Origin: Struthidea cinerea
Lineage: Eukaryota; Chordata; Aves; Passeriformes; Corcoracidae
Assembly: GCA_013397865.1 (NCBI GenBank)
Contig: VZTI01005062.1
Location: forward strand, 186,001 to 250,000
Length of the DNA stretch: 64,000 nucleotides
Direction of reading: 5' to 3'
Part shown: piece by piece, positions 1 to 13,700 of the stretch
How positions within the stretch are numbered: the first letter of the stretch is position 1
How the letters are laid out: every line of letters begins with the position of its first letter
The notes under the pieces: generated by a model
What the model was told of the DNA's origin: nothing
Databases searched by the model: none
The model's input: only the letters and a program-made list of their open reading frames with translations
Made by a program: the position numbers and the translations under genes

Positions 1-1330
1 CTTTGCTCACACTGTGTATTTCTAAGTGTTTTTCCTGTTTTGATCTCTGAGAAAGACTTTGTAAGACACTTCCTGCAACTGAAGTTTAACGACATTCTCA
101 GATATGTTCCAACTCTTTTGTTAGTCTATGGCTCCATGATAAGTACCCGAACCTACTGAACTTCAACTAAGACATCTTGAAAAAGTAAAACATACAGAAG
201 CTTCCCTGCAACGCTGATCATAAGCGTCAGCTCACTATGGGAAAATAATAATGACTTCCATTGATGAGAGCACCTTTTAAGCCCTAAGACCCCAAAGGTA
301 TGGCAAGCTATTGTCCTGATTCTGCAGTCATCTATTTCAACAGATAGACCACAGAGTTCTGCTGTCCATATGGGTAGCTTCTTGCATCATAGAAGTCACA
401 AGAGGTATAAAGTTTTTCTGCTACGAAATAGAGTACAATACCTTGTTAGGAAGAAATTTATGTTGCCACGATTTTAGAAAATTCTGGTCCAATTTGTTCA
501 GCAACTTGAACATCATCATTCAAACTACATTTTACCTGAAAAGCAGAAGTCAAGACTCCCAACAACATTTAAACATAACCCCAGTAGATTTTGAATGAGC
601 ACGTGTTTTAAATTTAGCCTCTGAACCTGTTTTTCCTGTGTATTTCATATGTTTCACAAATGCATTATGAATATAGACTCTTTTCTATACTACTGATTTA
701 CTGTTACTGCCTCAAAGAACAATTACATATTCTTGTGACTTCTTCTATTCAGGTATCACCCAGGCCAAACACTTTTTAGCCTTTATGAGTGCAAAACAAT
801 GCTGAAAGTTATGCTTGATCATTCTATTTTTATTAATGACAGCACAAGAACAATAATAGCAATGAAATCTTCTAACAATTGCCTCCATATTTCTTTTGGA
901 AGTAATAGTCCTTCAGAGGATCATTCGTATTAATGTCTTTGCTTCTTGTCAGTCAAAAACCAGCCATTGCCCATATTCACTTAGGGTGAAATCAGAGTTT
1001 GTGGAGGAATACGAATCCATGTCCTCTAGGTACTATAAACAAGTGTATATTCTTTGTCTATGCTTTATATCATGGCACAACAATGTTATCTCTTACAGAT
1101 ATGCCTGAGAAAATTCTGAAGTAAAGCTGTGCTATTTGTTGCTGACGTATTGGAACTGAAACAACATTCTGCTGTGAGGTAGGAATTACTCAACAGACAT
1201 CAATTACTAATATAATAAGCTGTTCTATTTTCAATGAATAATTTTGAAGCTATAGCCCTCTATCCTCTTTGGAACCTAACAATAAATAGAACTTACTACT
1301 GCTATTTTTATTTGCTCTAGCTAATAAATA
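1..1330. other. AT-rich DNA, no gene seen
   Basis: No coding region, RNA gene or recognisable transposon was found on either strand. The one listed-size open frame (896-1108, plus) has no protein-like character and no splice context. Confidence 0.6.

Positions 1331-1361
<31 letters not shown>
1331..1361. repeat. (TAAA)n microsatellite
   Basis: Seven perfect tandem copies of taaa followed by a partial copy. It sits in AT-rich sequence and is preceded by the related taataaata. Simple tetranucleotide repeat, likely polymorphic in length. Confidence 0.95.
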
Positions 1362-4300
1362 GAGTTTGTATATTAGTCATGTCATGAACAATGTTATTTC
1401 TGATATTTATAAGGTCACTAACACTACAAGGTATTGCTTCTGCTCTAGACATGAACTAATGGAATTATTTGATAAAAGTATAGCCAATGACAATAGAGAA
1501 TTAAAGCTGTTTATTCATGCACAAATGCCCTTGAATGTAGACAAATTAAGGTGATCAGAATAATAGTACTGAGAAAAATTTGCACTCCTTCCCATAATGA
1601 CATTTTGCACAGTACAGCTGTAACAGGTGGGTAGCAGCTTCGGTGACTGAGGAGAAAGCTGTAAAAAGATTAACCAAATGACATGTTAAATTTCAGCTGC
1701 TACGGTATGGGGTTGATAGGGTTTATGTTTAATTAGCTGTTCTAAATTGGGAACTCTACCTTCAGTTCATGTGTCAGCTATAGAAATTTTGCACGTCTTG
1801 AAATTCCATTTAGTGAACAATCTTTCTTATCTTACTCTTACCACAATCAATAATGTATATTTTTTTCTAATCTTTGCCTTTCTAGCCTAAATTCTCTGAG
1901 ACAAAGGCATTGTGGTATGTGAAGCATATCTAGTTCAATACAGTGTTTGTCTTGGTGGAAGAACTTGCAGGCAGTAATAAAACTAATGCAGTTTATAAAA
2001 TATAGAAGAGAAACTGTACACATTTTACTCTATTAATGTGCATTTTCAGATTTTCACTGGGTTTATTTTTACAGATTTTCTTTAATTTTTATTAGCTGAA
2101 AGCTATTCAGTTTCAGGTAATTTCAGTTCAATAAACTGAGGATTAAGAATGTGAAAAATATACTGCAGCAATTAAAAAAAAGACAAAAATAATCCATGTT
2201 CTTTCCAGTAATTCTGTTGTCCTTATGTTTATATATTGGGACAAAAAAGAGAGGAAGAAAATGAGGATTAAAAAGCAAAGAACCATGCAATATGTATTAT
2301 TGCTTTTGGGTTTTCACTCAGCAAAAATTTGTGATTTATAATTTCTTTGCAATCCAGACCTGGGAGGATACATGGACAACCTACATAAAAAAGTCTAATT
2401 TAGATTATGTTCTTGAGAGATGAATGAGTACTATTTTATTGGGGGATTGTTCAGTTAGAGTCATGCATAAGGATGTGAGGTTATTGTCGGTTTATCAGGT
2501 ACAATACCTTATTTCCATTATTGACCAGCTCTCAGTTCTTCAAATGAGAGTAACAACTTGTTACTGCTTACTTAGCCAGTTCTGCTTGTCACATACTGAC
2601 AAAAGCATTCCTTGTTGTCACTTAGTGATCAATTTATATCTTGAATTTAAGCAACTTTATATCCTATATTTTTTTTTTGCATAGCATTGACAACAGCAAA
2701 TATTTGATGGAAAATCATGCATCTTTCCAGAAAATGAAAGGTTTAGATATAGGAAATAAAAAATTAAAATTATACTCTGCATTTTGAAATAGCCATGCTA
2801 ATGGTTGAGTAGAAGTTTCTCCTTTAGCACATCTTCCCTCATTGTACTTCTTCGGAAGTCTGGTAAGGCTGCTACTCATAAAAGATATTTCTGATGGATT
2901 ATTTCAATTTAAATATGGTAACAGATATTAACAGACAAATGGATTACACTTCCAGCTGATCATAAAGTAAATTAGTACTAGCCATAAGCATAGTTATCTA
3001 AAAGTCTGGTTGCCTTGCTTTTTGGTTTCTTCATCATCTGTCATCAATTTATTATATGACAGATGCATCATATAAATAAATTCTTGCTTAAATTTGGTTC
3101 ATTATAACAAAAATTATGGGTAGGAGGCATCTCCAATGTTTTCTGTCATGATTCAGATAAGAATATAATAATGGCTGTAGTGGTTCAGTTAGTCTGCTCC
3201 AATAATGTCACACATATCCTTAAGCAGATACTCAATAGTATGACAAAAAAAAGGAAAGCATATATTAGTAATACCTTCTAATAATACTCCTCTGACTCAT
3301 CTTCAAATATTTTTACCTCAAGAAATACTTGAGGAGATTTTCATGTATTTATTAGCCCTCAGTTCAATTTTGTTCAGTGTCCCTTGTGTCCATCAAAACT
3401 TTCTGCAGCTACACCATCTTCTAAATACAAGTAAACCAAGTCAAAAGACTCAAGTTTATTAACTTGTATGAAAAAAAAAGGTTTTCTTAACAAAAAATAT
3501 GTTTTTTTACATGCCTAGTCAAAAAGGCAGTTCCTGTAATTGTGACCCAAAGCATAGCACGTGAATTAGTAATACTAATTTTTCAGTACCTCTGAATGGA
3601 ACAATCCATTATCAGCCAGCGGTCCCAGGATTAGTATCAGTAAATCTGGGAAATCATCTACAGGGAAATAGAAACTTTTAGCCCATGAGGAGACACAGCT
3701 TTTTCTTTGATAGAAATAACTGGACTTTTGGACACAAATGATTGATTTTGGCAAGGTCTGTCCTTGTGGAGAACTAAGCAGTCAGCTTGTTTTTATTTTG
3801 CCTCTATATCAGTATAATTGTATTGCTGTGGCTCTTGCCTATTTTCAGTTTCATTGAAGCACTTGAAGTACTTTCTTAGAAGATGAGTTTGCCATGAAAC
3901 AGAGTTCCCGTCTCAAGGTATCTCCTGATGCTGATGTGAAATTCAGAAAGACACTATGGAAGTGTCGTGTCCTCCTTCTACATATTGCTTTAAACTAGTG
4001 CCTAAAGGGTGATATTATCTGATCTTCCTCATCACAGAATAACAGTTGTTTGCTCTTAGTTACCATTCAGTCCCCATAGAGCTGCATTTTGAAAGCTTGC
4101 AGGTACATTCTCTGAATTCACACATTCCTGACTATTCAAAGTACAGTAACACATCAGGAACATGACTCTCACTTATTCCTTCATTGTGCCACCTTAGCAT
4201 ATGCATATTTCACATTTGCATTAGCACATTGCTTTGTGTTTTGCCATGCTTTGATTGACATTCAGCATACTAAATTACCTCAGTTCTTGAATATATTTAA

Positions 4301-4960
4301 CTGATTATAGCCTTGAGACACCCTCTGATAAATGGCTGTACTCTAATTTTCAGAAGCAAACACTCTGATAATCAAAGGAACCTTCTGTTTATGCATGTCT
4401 CATCTGGCAGTATCACCAAAATGCTTTTAAATTAGTCTGTGAGTTTTAAAATTTATAGGTTTATAAATACTATTATCTAGTTTCATGTTTGAAGTTATAA
4501 ATCCTTTTTATTCCATGTCACTTATTTTAAGTTTATTCAGATTTCTATATCCTCTGATTGGCCTCTATTCCAAGACAATTCATGGCCTGGAGAAAACATT
4601 TTTTTGCTATAATTTAGAGAAAGATGTAATTATGACAGTTAGATCCAGCTAATAACCAGTTATAAGAGCCATAAATCACATTTCTGACGATGATAAGGAG
4701 GCTACAAAATATTATATAGAGTGGTGCATTGTGTAATATCTATATCAACAACTATTTCAAAGATTCAGAGAGACCCAAACCTATTTGGTTTTAGAGACCC
4801 AAAATTATTTTTGAGATAGTGTTGGCAGAGAAGTTCTAAGAAACTACTACCACCTCAGGAAGAAAGATGTTGGCTTGTATTTTTGTGTTAGGGCACAAAT
4901 TTTGCCAGGGAATTCTGATCAGAGTTTAGAAGATCCTTGAATTCAATTGAACAAGCTGCC
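1362..4960. other. AT-rich DNA, no gene seen
   Basis: No supported gene or transposon. Open frames at 1366-1554 and 2424-2684 on the plus strand are the size expected by chance in AT-rich DNA. The only local structure noted is a short inverted repeat at 3035-3065. Confidence 0.55.
3035..3065. repeat. short inverted repeat
   Basis: The 9-bp arm catctgtca at 3035-3043 is matched by its exact reverse complement at 3057-3065, with a 13-nt spacer. A second overlapping pair (ttatatga / tcatataa) lies just to the right. Such short pairs can occur by chance. Confidence 0.5.
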
Positions 4961-4995
4961 AATTCTAATTCTAATTCTAATTCTAATTCTAATTC
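4961..4995. repeat. (AATTCT)n hexanucleotide repeat
   Basis: Five perfect copies of aattct and a final aattc. On the minus strand it translates to alternating Glu-Leu, which explains the low-complexity open frame there (4888-5181). That frame is not a gene. Confidence 0.95.
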
Positions 4996-7177
4996 ACAAT
5001 CATATTGCAAATAAGAGTTTCTTTCTGCTCTGAGCATAGCCTCTAGAGGCCCAGAAATTACATCACAATTAAAGGAATCATAGCTAAAACTTGCACGAAA
5101 CATGAAAAGTCCCAGACATGGAGAATTCCTTTTTTCTCGTATACAAACATTGTATTGGAAAGAAATTCCTATTGGACCCAAAACAGTATGAAGTCAGATG
5201 AATATAAGACTGAATTTTTTCCCCCTTCTTTTTAAATCGTTGATAAAAACTGATAAGAAGTTGACATCTTCAGCCTCACAAATAAAAAGGGAGCTGCAAA
5301 GAGAAAACTGATTCTCCATAGTATTCTACTTTAAGCATCGACATGTTAATAAAAAAGCAGCTGACTGAGAGAAAGAAAACATAATTTCTGAGTCCAACAC
5401 CTAAATTGGATCTGTTAATTTATTTTTTTCATTGTAATTTTGAACTCCAAATTAACAGTACAGTATGGTCAAGAGAAAATTAGGCTGCAACTGCCTTAAT
5501 TTCAAAGTATATCTGGTGTGATCACATCAACATATTTACCTCTGCCATATAGATTCAAAGAGTTTATGACCTTGCTAGTCAGTCATGGGCTAAGAATAGG
5601 AGCCAAGACCTCTGGCACTCAGGAATGGCCATTAGGCTGTGCCATGCAGCAAAGATGCAGCAGAATAAAGCCATTCTTCATATGCCTTTAAAGCATGTAT
5701 TTCAAAGCCAGCGATAGTATGGAGTCATTGAATACAGACCAATACACAGAGAAAGCAAAACATAAGGTTGTGTGGTCTGTCCTCCTACACCATGGCATTT
5801 TAAAACTTTTCAGCATTTCATCAAGTATGACATTAATCACTGATGTCAAATAATAGCAAGCATATGAAATAATCAGGCCTAAGATACCATGTTTGTGGTG
5901 CATACATGTCAAAACTACAGTCCTTTTTTGACCCTACCATTTGGAAAGAAGTAGGATCAATTTGTTATCAATCTCTTGACCTCTGTTATCAATCACAAAA
6001 TATTATTCTCTCTGGCTGTAGTTGGCAGAAGGACTAGAACTGAGGATACATCTCACTAGATAGTGGAAGTTGCTATTAGATTTGCTGAATTCTATCTTAC
6101 TTTTATTGTTCTTACTCTTCACGAATGACACTTTCTGCTAGGTCCTCAGTGCCTGGCTTTTATCCACTGCTATTAAAACAACAAACAAACTAATAAATAC
6201 TCATATTCTGTGGATTGATAAATAATTACTTCATCCTTCCGATCACCTTTAAATGAACTTACATCTTTGGTGATGTTCAAGGTCATTTTTTCTGTCCCTT
6301 ACACTCCCCCCAGTCCCATCCCCCCCAGCAATTCTGACAGCCATGGGGGAATGAAAGTTCAGATTTCAGCACAGTAATTTGAAGTGTTAATTAGTGATTA
6401 AAAAAGTAACCTTAAAATCCCTGTTTCTCCAACATCGTGTCAGGATAGTCACCAACTAACCCTGTGGTAGAAAAAGAGGTAAGAAAAGACAGGGAGGAAA
6501 ATCTTCTCCTGCTATACTCATCATTAATCAGAAACATGACTGACATTTACTTGAAGGTTTATATCAGTAACATCATTAGCCTTTAACAGTGAAATCTGTG
6601 AGCAGAAAGATTTCCATGTGATAATGCAATAGTAAGCATATCTTCCCTGCCTGTTTTTGACAAGGTGGTGAAGGGGTTCCTTGAGATGTAGATAAGAATG
6701 TGGCAACACTTCTTCCTTTCCTTCTTCAGATATATTTCTGTGATGCTGTACTTGGACATTAATAAAAGTCCTCATGATTCTGAATCCAAGGGCATTCAAA
6801 CATGATTCAGAATCAGATAGGGGATTGCAAATGCTGGTCTCCATGGGACCATTAAAGTCATGTGTCTGTCACCTGTTCTTGTTCAACTAGCCTTTTGCAT
6901 TAATTTCTCATAAAGCTTACTAAGCAATGCACACTTATATTTGAAAGACATTAATTCATATAGGAAATATGTTTAGAACTAAAGTAGAAGTAGCTCTCAA
7001 ATCTTAAGCATGGGACTACTGAAAAGTGGGAATTTAGTTAAGGCTGCAATTCCTCAAATGTCATTAATCAATCTCAGATTAGTAAAATAAATGAACCAGA
7101 GTCTTCTGGATTATCCATCTGAAATACTCTTGTCTAAATGGTTCATGGAGCAGATCCTGAACCATTCCAGTCTATAC
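4996..7177. other. AT-rich DNA, no gene seen
   Basis: No recognisable gene or transposon. A minus-strand open frame of 106 codons at 6524-6844 has no family resemblance and no flanking splice signals that I could defend. A 12-bp perfect inverted repeat (6775-6786 with 6804-6815) lies inside that frame. Confidence 0.5.
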
Positions 7178-7233
7178 CAGTATATTAAATCAAACAGTAT
7201 ATATATCAGTATATTAAATCAAAATATTAAATC
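7178..7233. repeat. short tandem repeat, 29-bp period
   Basis: The 17-mer cagtatattaaatcaaa occurs at 7178-7194 and again at 7207-7223, a period of 29 bp. A third, partial copy (atattaaatca) follows directly. Local AT-rich minisatellite. Confidence 0.8.
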
Positions 7234-10200
7234 ACAGTTGTCACCGTTTTACTGATTCCAAACCTGTGAATGACGAAGCCAGAGGCTCCATCACAGTTCA
7301 TTCAGATGCCTGTTAATATGCACCACAGCCCCAGAAAAGAAAAAAGTAGCTCAGGCCAGGAACTGCTTCTGCTGTCTTACTCTAGTTTAACTGGGTTCTT
7401 GTGGAAAAACACTACATACTTTTCAGGTGTTCTCTCTGCAGCTCTTCTTTAGCTCAGCCAAAACACACTTCTTAACAATCATGTTATTTATTCTAGTAAT
7501 TCAAGTAGATGAGTCCCAGTTAGTATGCTGGCTGTCTGCAGTACTTAACTTTTGTATCAGTGAATTATATAGGCAGTATCTTACATATTTAATACTGGTT
7601 GATTATTTTAAACCTCACTAGCACTGTTTGAATACCATTGTTATTCAATGAGGCTGATCTATTGCCTAGCTTTATAGAGATACCAGAGTTGGTTTTGAAA
7701 TTACACGTGAAGACAAGGAGTTTCCTTGACTTATAGGTTTCAAAGGAAGCTCTAATATCTCACGTGAAAGGAATTGGAACGATGGAAAGAGAGTGATGCA
7801 TGTTGCAGAATTTCTCAAATCATTGTACCAGATACATGTTGACTTTGTGTCTTAGCGTTTGAAAAACATCCCCAGGGGCATTTTGAATTTTGATAGTTCT
7901 TAGCTGTAGAAATATGTATTTAGGCATTTCTTTCCCTCTTCTGAACATTTCATGACAGATGCTGTAGAATAATGTGTATTGTGAGAGTTCTCACATGTCT
8001 TATTTGAAAAAATGCCGGGCTATACCTCATCTAAGATGCAGGTATAGAGCCCTGGCTTTAACACAGCTCTGGAAAGGACATAGCATGGAAAATACTGGTT
8101 AGGATTGTACTTCTTTCTGTCTACAAATGTTATTGAGGTCAGTCTGAAATCAGAGTGAAGATAGCGGTCAACTTAGTTTCTTTGTGGACAAATTTTGATA
8201 GAGGCAATTTTGCCTTTACATAAATTTTAATGAAGTTCTAGCAACATTCAAAATTAGTGCATTGCCTTTACATTATATTCTAACTATTTCAACTTCATTT
8301 GCTTTCAGTGCACAACATTAGTAAGTAAGGACTTTGATTCAGTGAAGGTTTGTAATGTTCTATATATCTGGCTTTTCCCTTGGCTCTGAATTTCTCTGTT
8401 TATGGTTTATATAGTGTCAGTCTTCTTTGTTATGTATTTATTGCTTAAAACAAAGAAATAAACTGTACATTTACAGCCTCCCATCAAATAGAAGTGTCTT
8501 CTCGACATGTGGAAATGGCTGAGTTCTGCTAATTTTAAAATAAAATTATCTATTAAAAAATATGTCTTGAAGAACCAAAACTTCTGTCTTAATAAGGTTT
8601 ATTGGAAGTTTAAAAGTAAGTTACATTGGCAGAACAGAGACATAATTCATTCTTTATTTCAGTATATAAATTAGGGTCAAAGTGTGGACTCTTGAGAAAT
8701 TTTCAGTTTTGCCACATTAGTGAATAAACAAATGGAACAGAATTAAAATGGTGCTTCATCACTGCAGGATGATACATCACAAAATATGGTTTATTCAATT
8801 ATCTTGACAACTGAGCTACAGTTTTAACTATTTATGATAATGCTTTCATAATATAGTACTAAATATTTGATAATGTATTTTATGAAAATAACAAAGACTT
8901 ATAAATTCTACACTGCACACAATAAAACACTGGAGCAGGCTGCTATGAAACCTTTGCCAGGAAGCCGGGAACATGGAGACACTTCATGTGTAAATCATAA
9001 AGCTCACAGGTTATTAAAATGCAGCCATTTCTATGCAATTTTTGATGGAGGATCACTGTGAAGGTCAGTAATAGAATCAGGTCCATTTTTATCCTTTCTA
9101 ACAGCAGGATTGTTCAAATGAAGAGTCAGACGCTTCTGGCTTATAGTGAAACACCAGCTCTATTTCATATTTTCTGCATAAAGACCGGTATTGTGACAAT
9201 TCCTCCTGCACAACTCCAGATGTGTTATGTTTCTAGTTGCCATCACACATAAGTAATTAGATAAATATAATTTACAGGCTTGCCAAAGAGCTGTAAATAA
9301 AGGACTTAAGGAAAATATCCACTTGACATATATTTATTTTCGGGTGCATGAGATTTGCTAACGTTTTTTAAAATAGTCTCACAGTAAAGATGAAAACTCT
9401 TAGGCTGGATAAATAGTAGTACTCTGTAGCTTAATGTTTTGAAATATTTCTGCTGTTTCTTTTCCCAGACTTGGAATTTATAAACACAAATATCAGGAGC
9501 ATGTTCAAGTTATTATTACGGATTTGTTCATCTCCCTTATTTAAGTGAAACAACAGTTTTTACCGAGCAAAGCAAAAATGAAATAATGAAAATACCTTAC
9601 TTCTCCTGTCACTGCAACTGCAGTTAGAGCAGGTAGATTAAGAGAAAGAGACCTAAAAGGCTTTAGGAAACAGTTTTTTATTAAAAAACATCTTTATGTG
9701 ACTGATTTATCAAAACAAAATAAAATTAATCAAAAATTTAAGCATTTTAAATTGCTCGGTGTTTATTTGAGACAGAAACAAAACTCTCTGCATGACAATT
9801 TCAAATAGCATTTTTTACTAGGTATGCCATTTTAATTCTGGTTTTTTATAACAATTGGAAGAAGTGATTAAAATGAATATACAGTGTGGCATTTGTACAT
9901 AGCCTTACACTATCAAGAAAATTTGTCAGAACTGTATAAAGATAGGGAGTAATATCAATATATTAAAAAAATCAGCACTAAATTTGTAAAACTACAGATA
10001 GTAATTCTAGAAAATATAATAATACTGTTGGCATTTTTAAACATTTTTTTCGAAATTCAAGACTGCTTTAAAATATCTAAGTAGTTGAATTTGTTAACAA
10101 AAGTCATCAGCATATGTTTTTTTTAATCTCCTAAGTTTTATCTCCAGTCTCCCAATTAGTTCTTTTGTACAAGGTACTTGTATTTCTTAACCTCTCTTTG

Positions 10201-10674
10201 GAGTCTGTCTGTATTTCTCAAATCTGCAAAGTTTAGGTTGTGTGAGAGAATAGAAATTATCTTCAACAATTTTCAAATACATCTGTTGGTTACAGTGTTT
10301 AAATGTCACAATAACTTCTTTGGACCTAAACAAAACTGTGAACACAGTCCTACTGTTAAAAACAATTCAGTGTTGGAAAACAGGAGTGTAGAAGCTCTCA
10401 ATTGTTTTCTGTATGTGCTTGCATTGAATAAAACCAAGATTGTAGGTCGAACTTTTCTTCACTGTCATGTGGTTTAGGCAACTTTTTATAACTGAGTCTT
10501 CCAGAGCACAAGCACCTATGCAGCCCTGGTAATTATACCTTCATTTAATATTTTTAGGCTGTTTCAGGAAGTCTGTTATCTCAAAGTTTCTGTAGCAGCC
10601 AGTCGGGATAACACAGCACAGCTGGTACCTCTCATGGCAAATGCTATGGCTTAGGTTAAACACTTCCATTATTA
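7234..10674. other. AT-rich DNA, no gene seen
   Basis: Nothing recognisable on either strand. Open frames at 7270-7452, 8867-9061, 9058-9252 and 10178-10477 (plus) are short, lack family resemblance, and fit chance expectation. Confidence 0.5.
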
Positions 10675-10707
10675 TTTTTTTCTTTTTCCCCTTTTTTCCC
10701 CCTCTTT
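10675..10707 (+). repeat. pure pyrimidine tract
   Basis: Thirty-three consecutive C/T residues, arranged as alternating T and C runs (T6, T5, C4, T6, C5). Low-complexity sequence. Such tracts can form unusual DNA structure, but no function is implied here. Confidence 0.9.
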
Positions 10708-13700
10708 ATTAAGTAGATCAAAACATGCATTTATAGAACAAATTTAATCAATTTCACACACAAAAGAGATTTCCAAGCAATTGTAACCATTTATGTCAGA
10801 CTTTCCATTTAGCAGAAATCAAATTGTGTATATTGCTTTTTTTTCATTTTATAAAGCGTGTTGGGAAACCCCAATCTGGCAGCCTCTGTGAAGGATTCCA
10901 TCTGGTTTTTTTTTGCTCAGCAGAGCCTTCCTTAATCTAACTGCATTCTATATCGGGGAATTATTTTACTTTCTATTTTCAGTTTGTGCATCGGCTTGGC
11001 CTTGCGTTTCATCTGCACAGAACTGTTGCTCTTTCCATTTCTAACATACAGAATGTTTGCCATTAACTGTGGTCTCTTGTGTTTTTCTCATTAATATAAA
11101 TAATCCTAAATATTACATGAAAATTCTCACTAAAGTGTCCTATTTGCCTCAGTGTACATGACTTGGATTAACACCATATTCCTTGCTAGAATTAAGGCAC
11201 CAGTAGATCTACCATATATTAAACCTCTGCATTCAGCCATAGTTGCCTGATCAGGAATTTCCTCTCTTGAAATTTCTTGTTCTTTATATTGGAAAATGAA
11301 TACGTGGAAACTAACAGGAAAGACAGCACTAGAGAGAAAAAGAATGTCTTACACCAGCTAGTGTCCTTCAGCCACATATTTGTGTTTCAGTCTAATATTA
11401 AGTCACCAAAATAAGAGTGCGTATGATCTATCCTCAGCTGGACTTCCTTACTGAGTCATAGTTAGGGAGGTTAGGGAGAGAAGCTGCACAGAATAAATTT
11501 TTCCTGGTCCTTTGGATGAGATCACAAAGTTCAAAGACCCCCAACATTTCTCTCTTTTATTTTTGCTGACAGCATAGCAACTCACCTGCTATTTGACCAG
11601 TAGAACTATTTCTCTCCTCAATGAAACCATTTTAGCCCAATTATTTTCTAAGCTTCTGATTTAGACCCATTATCACCTGGTAACCAAAAGCCAAGAAAGT
11701 GCTGTGAGTGGATGCTGTCAGAGACATCAGTCAATAACAAAAGGCAGAACAACGTGAAACAGTTCCCATTGTATAGTGCAAAGTTCTAGCTGTAACTTTT
11801 AATATTCTAACTTTTTAACTTTTAATCTGTAAGAGGTTATTCATATGTGAAATTTCTAATCTGTAGTTTTATGCTCATACCTTGCCTGCTAAGGCAGGCC
11901 AGAGAATGTCATCATCTGGCACTCTGCTATGTCCATTCACTCTCTTCCATAGCATTCCAAAGGGATTCATTTTTCCTTCTGCTAATACTAATGAGGCTAT
12001 GTCTTTCATTTCACTGGAGGAAGAACTACACTGCTACTGAGGACATAATTTGGATTATTCCTCTAGTAATCTACGTATATTTAAGATTTAAAGGAAGTAA
12101 TCCAGAACATAAAAATTCTTGGGATTGGATGTTAGCAGTAAATGGCAGACTCAGGGAAAGGTCTGTTCTTTTCAAATCAGAGCAGCAGTCTTTTTTCAGC
12201 AGCAGAAGTGTAAGGGGAAAAGTGTGACAGCAACAATAGATCTGGTCATGTGTTGAGCAATGCTTTGAATTGTGAACTAAATGCATTTAAACTTGATTCT
12301 CTCATTGCTACTATTCCTTTCATTTTGTACTCGAAAAATCTCAGACAGTACCGTATGTTTTCATAAACACATAATTAACTCTTTGGGGTTTTTTTGGAAA
12401 ACCTCAAATGAAAGACTTATCAGGTGCTGATCTGTGGATAGCTGAAGGCTCCAGCTGGCAGGGATTTGATGAATACTGTAGATATCTGGAAAAGTGTTTC
12501 TGCACTCATGACAATCATTTTCTGTAATAGTGACTGAAGGAAATGTGACAAATAATAGAGGCCTAGAGATTGAATACAGCCAAAAACCAAATAGTGGATA
12601 CCATCATTGTGTGTCTGACACGTGACAGAGTTGATGTGGAAGTCATCTGTAAATATAATCGGTTCCAAGAGTGCTCTGCGTAACCTGTATATCTAAGATT
12701 TACTAGAAACAGGGTCAGGGGCCACTTGCAGGACGGCTTCCATTCATGGCTGTCCTACTATGTGATACTATATGATATCTTATATCATTATCCCTTCTCA
12801 TTCTGGCTTTCATTTTAAAGTAGATTGGATGCTTTTAAAGCAAGAGCTATCATTTGCATGTATTAGGGACAACAAAATATTCTATTGATCTTCTCTGTGT
12901 CTTTTGGCAACTACTGAGAGATAAATAACAAATAAGAATTTTTACACAAAGCAGGTGTGTATGTGTAGATGCATGTTTTGCATCTAGGAACTCACAGACC
13001 GCCTAGGTAGGGATCTTGCACAGAGAAATTAAATAACCTGGAGGATGGTTTGATCACAACGTCTGTGAGTGGGAGTGAAAAATCCATGTGCAGATCTGAT
13101 GGCCACAACCTTGATATGGTAACAACCTGGCTTTTAAGAAGGTAAACAAGAAAGTAAAAGTACTGTACAAACATCTTTTAAAAGTCATGGGGGTTTTGTG
13201 TGTGCATTTAAAGACATGAAATATGTTTATTTTCTCAAAACTTCGTACTATTTCTTTGAGAGAATGAGAAGTAGCATGAGTTGATTTTACCATCCTTCAC
13301 TTTACAATAGCTACATTCTTCTGCCTCGTGAGAATAAATAATGCAATACTGCCAAAAAGGAGCTAGTGCTGAGTATAGTCGTTCAAAAAGTCCTTTTGAC
13401 AAAATGACCCATAAGGTCATCTCAAAGAGAGCACAGTGGAACATGCTCTTCTTTACAGTCCATTTTCTTGTGTGGTTTTTTAACATTTTTTAAGTGTATA
13501 GAGTTAAGATCTTTTCTAGTGGGAGCCCAAGTCATTTTTTAAACTCTCCATTGAACATGTAGTTTAAAGAGGCAAAAATGCTGAACTCTTTTCTGCTGCA
13601 ATTCATACCATAAACAACAAAAAAAGGAAATCTCTGCAGGAAAAATGCTTTCTTTTATTCCTTTCCTCCAGGCCTTTTTTCCCAGTATGACTTGTATTGC

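Noticed and set aside
4888..5181. Minus frame with a Glu-Leu repeat
   Set aside because: The repeat is the translation of the (AATTCT)n microsatellite at 4961-4995.
11847..12227. Longest open frame in the window (126 codons, plus)
   Set aside because: No domain, motif or family resemblance. In AT-rich sequence of this length a handful of frames above 100 codons is expected by chance.
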